A stretch of 64,000 nucleotides of DNA. Source: Flavobacterium glaciei (lineage in GTDB: Bacteria > Bacteroidota > Bacteroidia > Flavobacteriales > Flavobacteriaceae). The notes beneath the pieces were generated by a model. That model was not told the DNA's origin and did no database searches. It was given only the letters and a program-made list of their open reading frames with translations. Positions 62,463-64,000 of this stretch are shown here, in pieces. How positions within the stretch are numbered: the first letter of the stretch is position 1; the number at the start of each line of letters is the position of its first letter. The position numbers were made by a program, and so were the translations under genes. The stretch is from NCBI RefSeq assembly GCF_003350545.1, contig NZ_QQBA01000001.1:346348-410347 (forward strand). The letters run 5' to 3'.

Positions 62463-63683
62463 ATGAACTACCAGGAAACCATAAATTGGATGTTTAATCA
62501 ACTCCCGATGTACCAACTTCAAGGAGCTTCGGCATATAAAAAAGATTTAACCAACACGCATTTGCTTATCGCACATCTTGATAATCCGCAAGAAAAAATA
62601 AAGTGCATTCATGTAGCGGGAACCAACGGGAAAGGCTCTACTTCGCACATGTTGGCATCTATTCTTCAAGAAGCGGGTTATAAAGTTGGATTGTACACTT
62701 CACCCCATTTAAAGGATTTTCGAGAACGTATAAAAATAAACGGAAAGAATATATCCGAGGAATTTGTTACAGATTTCATAAATAAACACAAATTTTTTTT
62801 CGAATCGAATGACATGAGTTTTTTCGAAATGACCGTTGGTTTAGCCTTCGATTATTTTGCAAAAGAAAAAGTAGACATCGCAGTTATTGAAGTGGGAATG
62901 GGCGGACGATTAGACGCCACCAATATCATAACTCCATTAGTTTCAGTTATTACTAATATAGGATTGGATCATACTCAATTTTTGGGAAATACATTAGAAG
63001 CCATAGCCTTTGAAAAAGCTGGAATCATTAAAGCCAATATCCCGATGGTCATTGGAGAATATACTCCTGAAACAAAACCTGTTTTTTTGGTTAAAGCCAA
63101 AGAATGTAATTCGGAATTTTATTTTGCTTCTGATTTAATTTCAGAAACCTACCCTTCTGATTTAATTGGTGACTATCAAATACATAACAAAAAAACAGTA
63201 TTACAAACCATTTCCGTTTTAAATAATCAGAATGAATTTAAAATCACTCTCGAAAATACAAAATCCGGTTTATTGAATGTGGTAAAAAATACCGGACTTC
63301 AAGGTAGATGGCAGCAATTAAGAGAATTTCCAAAAGTTATTTGCGACACAGCACATAATAAAAATGGGATAGAAATTGTTTTGAATCAAATCCAAAAAGA
63401 AGACTTTCATACTTTACACATCGTTTTAGGAGTTGTAAATGACAAAGATTTAGATGAAATCCTGCCTTTATTCCCTAAAAAAGCAATCTATTATTTCTGT
63501 AAGCCAAATATTCCTCGCGGATTAGATGTTGTAATTTTAAATCAAAAAGCAGCATCTTTCGAACTAAAAGGCGAAGTATATAATTCTGTTTCAGAAGCTT
63601 ATCAAAAAGCAATCGAAAACGCTGCAAAATCTGATTTTATATACATTGGCGGCAGCACCTTTGTAGTTGCAGAAATTTTATAA
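62463..63683 (+). CDS. folC: Dihydrofolate/folylpolyglutamate synthase
   Basis: 406 residues, Mur-ligase-like fold, cytosolic. The P-loop is AGTNGKGST (residues 52-60), then VGLYTSPHLKDFRERIKING and VIEVGMGGRLDATNIITPLV, and the C-terminal domain with ICDTAHNKNGIEIVLNQI. It adds glutamate to dihydropteroate and/or to folates. Whether both activities are present cannot be read from the sequence. It starts after a hairpin terminator and is followed by tRNA-Val. Confidence 0.94.
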   Translation: MNYQETINWMFNQLPMYQLQGASAYKKDLTNTHLLIAHLDNPQEKIKCIHVAGTNGKGSTSHMLASILQEAGYKVGLYTSPHLKDFRERIKINGKNISEEFVTDFINKHKFFFESNDMSFFEMTVGLAFDYFAKEKVDIAVIEVGMGGRLDATNIITPLVSVITNIGLDHTQFLGNTLEAIAFEKAGIIKANIPMVIGEYTPETKPVFLVKAKECNSEFYFASDLISETYPSDLIGDYQIHNKKTVLQTISVLNNQNEFKITLENTKSGLLNVVKNTGLQGRWQQLREFPKVICDTAHNKNGIEIVLNQIQKEDFHTLHIVLGVVNDKDLDEILPLFPKKAIYYFCKPNIPRGLDVVILNQKAASFELKGEVYNSVSEAYQKAIENAAKSDFIYIGGSTFVVAEIL

Positions 63684-63699
63684 TTTTTTTGTTTTTTAC

Positions 63700-63729
63700 T
63701 TGCAAATCTAGAAAAGTGGCGTATATTTG
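63700..63729 (+). promoter_or_regulatory. Promoter of tRNA-Val
   Basis: TTG at 63700-63702, a 19-base spacer, then TATATTTG (63722-63729) followed by C: a good match to the Bacteroidota consensus, 40 bases before the mature tRNA. Confidence 0.75.
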
Positions 63730-63769
63730 CACACGCAATAACGGAAACGAAAGTAACTAAATTGCATTA

Positions 63770-63844
63770 GGGCGATTAGCTCAGCTGGTTCAGAGCACCT
63801 CGTTTACACCGAGGGGGTCGGGGGTTCGAACCCCTCATCGCCCA
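63770..63844 (+). tRNA. tRNA-Val (anticodon UAC)
   Basis: 75 bases. Acceptor GGGCGAT (63770-63776) pairs with ATCGCCC (63837-63843); discriminator A at 63844. The D arm contains AGCTCAGCTGGTTCAGAGC. The anticodon stem CCTCG/CGAGG encloses the loop TTTACAC, so the anticodon is TAC, valine. The T arm is GGGGGTTCGAACCCC. CCA is not encoded. A terminator follows directly. From 63880 to the window end I see no gene, RNA or clear repeat; tRNA 3' ends are common integration sites, but nothing here shows one. Confidence 0.96.
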
Positions 63845-63845
63845 C

Positions 63846-63877
63846 AAAAACTCCATTAGAAATAATGGAGTTTTTTT
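63846..63877 (+). terminator. Terminator of tRNA-Val
   Basis: AAAAACTCCATT (63846-63857) pairs with AATGGAGTTTTT (from 63864) and runs into seven T. Confidence 0.88.
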
Positions 63878-64000
63878 ATGTCTAATAGTTTATGGAACAC
63901 ATCACGGATCAATCCTAAAACCTGTGGGGAAGCAAAAATTAAGCATAAATATTAGTTAGCCTAAAAAGGAAAAACGCAACGTTTCTAACGCCTCTAAATT

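Noticed and set aside
63770..64000. Integrated element at the tRNA-Val 3' end
   Set aside because: No integrase, direct repeat of the tRNA end or foreign gene is visible in the 120 bases that remain after the terminator.

Overview
The window is about 64 kb of AT-rich DNA from a bacterium of the phylum Bacteroidota, almost certainly a Flavobacterium or close relative. The evidence is a SusC/SusD pair, many promoters of the Bacteroidota type (TTTG or TTG, about 19-20 bases, then TAnnTTTG), few Shine-Dalgarno sites, and flavobacterial forms of Mpl, GcvP, AnmK and an MlaEF pair. It reads as ordinary chromosome: I see no prophage, CRISPR array, transposase or rRNA operon. No stretch over 300 bases lacks a gene; the longest gaps (45433-45716, 56387-56669, 18358-18633) hold terminators, promoters or a dispersed repeat.

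Layout. Positions 1-8897 (minus strand) hold the str and S10/spc ribosomal clusters, read rpsL-rpsG-fusA-rpsJ, then rplC-D-W-B-rpsS-rplV-rpsC-rplP-rpmC-rpsQ-rplN-rplX. There are clear promoters before rpsL and before rplC. Positions 9078-16709 (plus) encode cell-envelope proteins: an Omp85-type barrel, then SusC, SusD and a third lipoprotein. Next come rlmB, a rhomboid protease and rarA. Positions 19987-24723 (minus) form a six-gene unit: TPR protein, mpl, GNAT, radC, YjjG-type phosphatase and a secreted protein of unknown function. At 24855-31340 lies a 2161-residue alpha-2-macroglobulin-like protein that carries an internal SusC-type N-terminal module. Then follow obgE, a CNNM/CBS protein, adk and hpt (minus), purK, a small membrane protein and purE (plus), an M3 peptidase, DUF2071 and SRPBCC proteins, a UbiA-like membrane protein and gcvP. 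Positions 45717-50061 carry a KASIII-like enzyme, a methyltransferase, a glycosyltransferase and an MlaE/MlaF pair. Positions 50064-51754 hold SprT, a four-helix-bundle gene inside inverted repeats, and an SDR enzyme. Positions 52447-56386 (minus) form a tight cluster: DinB, NRDE/TANGO2, ATP-grasp ligase, LysE exporter and M28 peptidase. The end holds acyl-CoA dehydrogenase, anmK, glutamate dehydrogenase, exbB-exbD-tonB, folC and tRNA-Val.

How it fits together. ExbB/ExbD/TonB could energise TonB-dependent receptors such as the SusC here. Mpl and AnmK serve cell-wall recycling. PurK, PurE, Hpt and Adk serve purine metabolism.

The observations most worth a second look are: the macroglobulin/SusC-plug hybrid, which also lacks its thioester cysteine; a set of genes whose -7 box ends exactly 4 bases before the start codon, implying leaderless mRNAs; a dispersed intergenic repeat of about 144 bp present as two aligned copies in opposite orientation; the four-helix-bundle gene framed by 31-bp inverted repeats; the DinB/NRDE/ATP-grasp/LysE operon; and a promoter box placed inside a perfect terminator hairpin upstream of folC.
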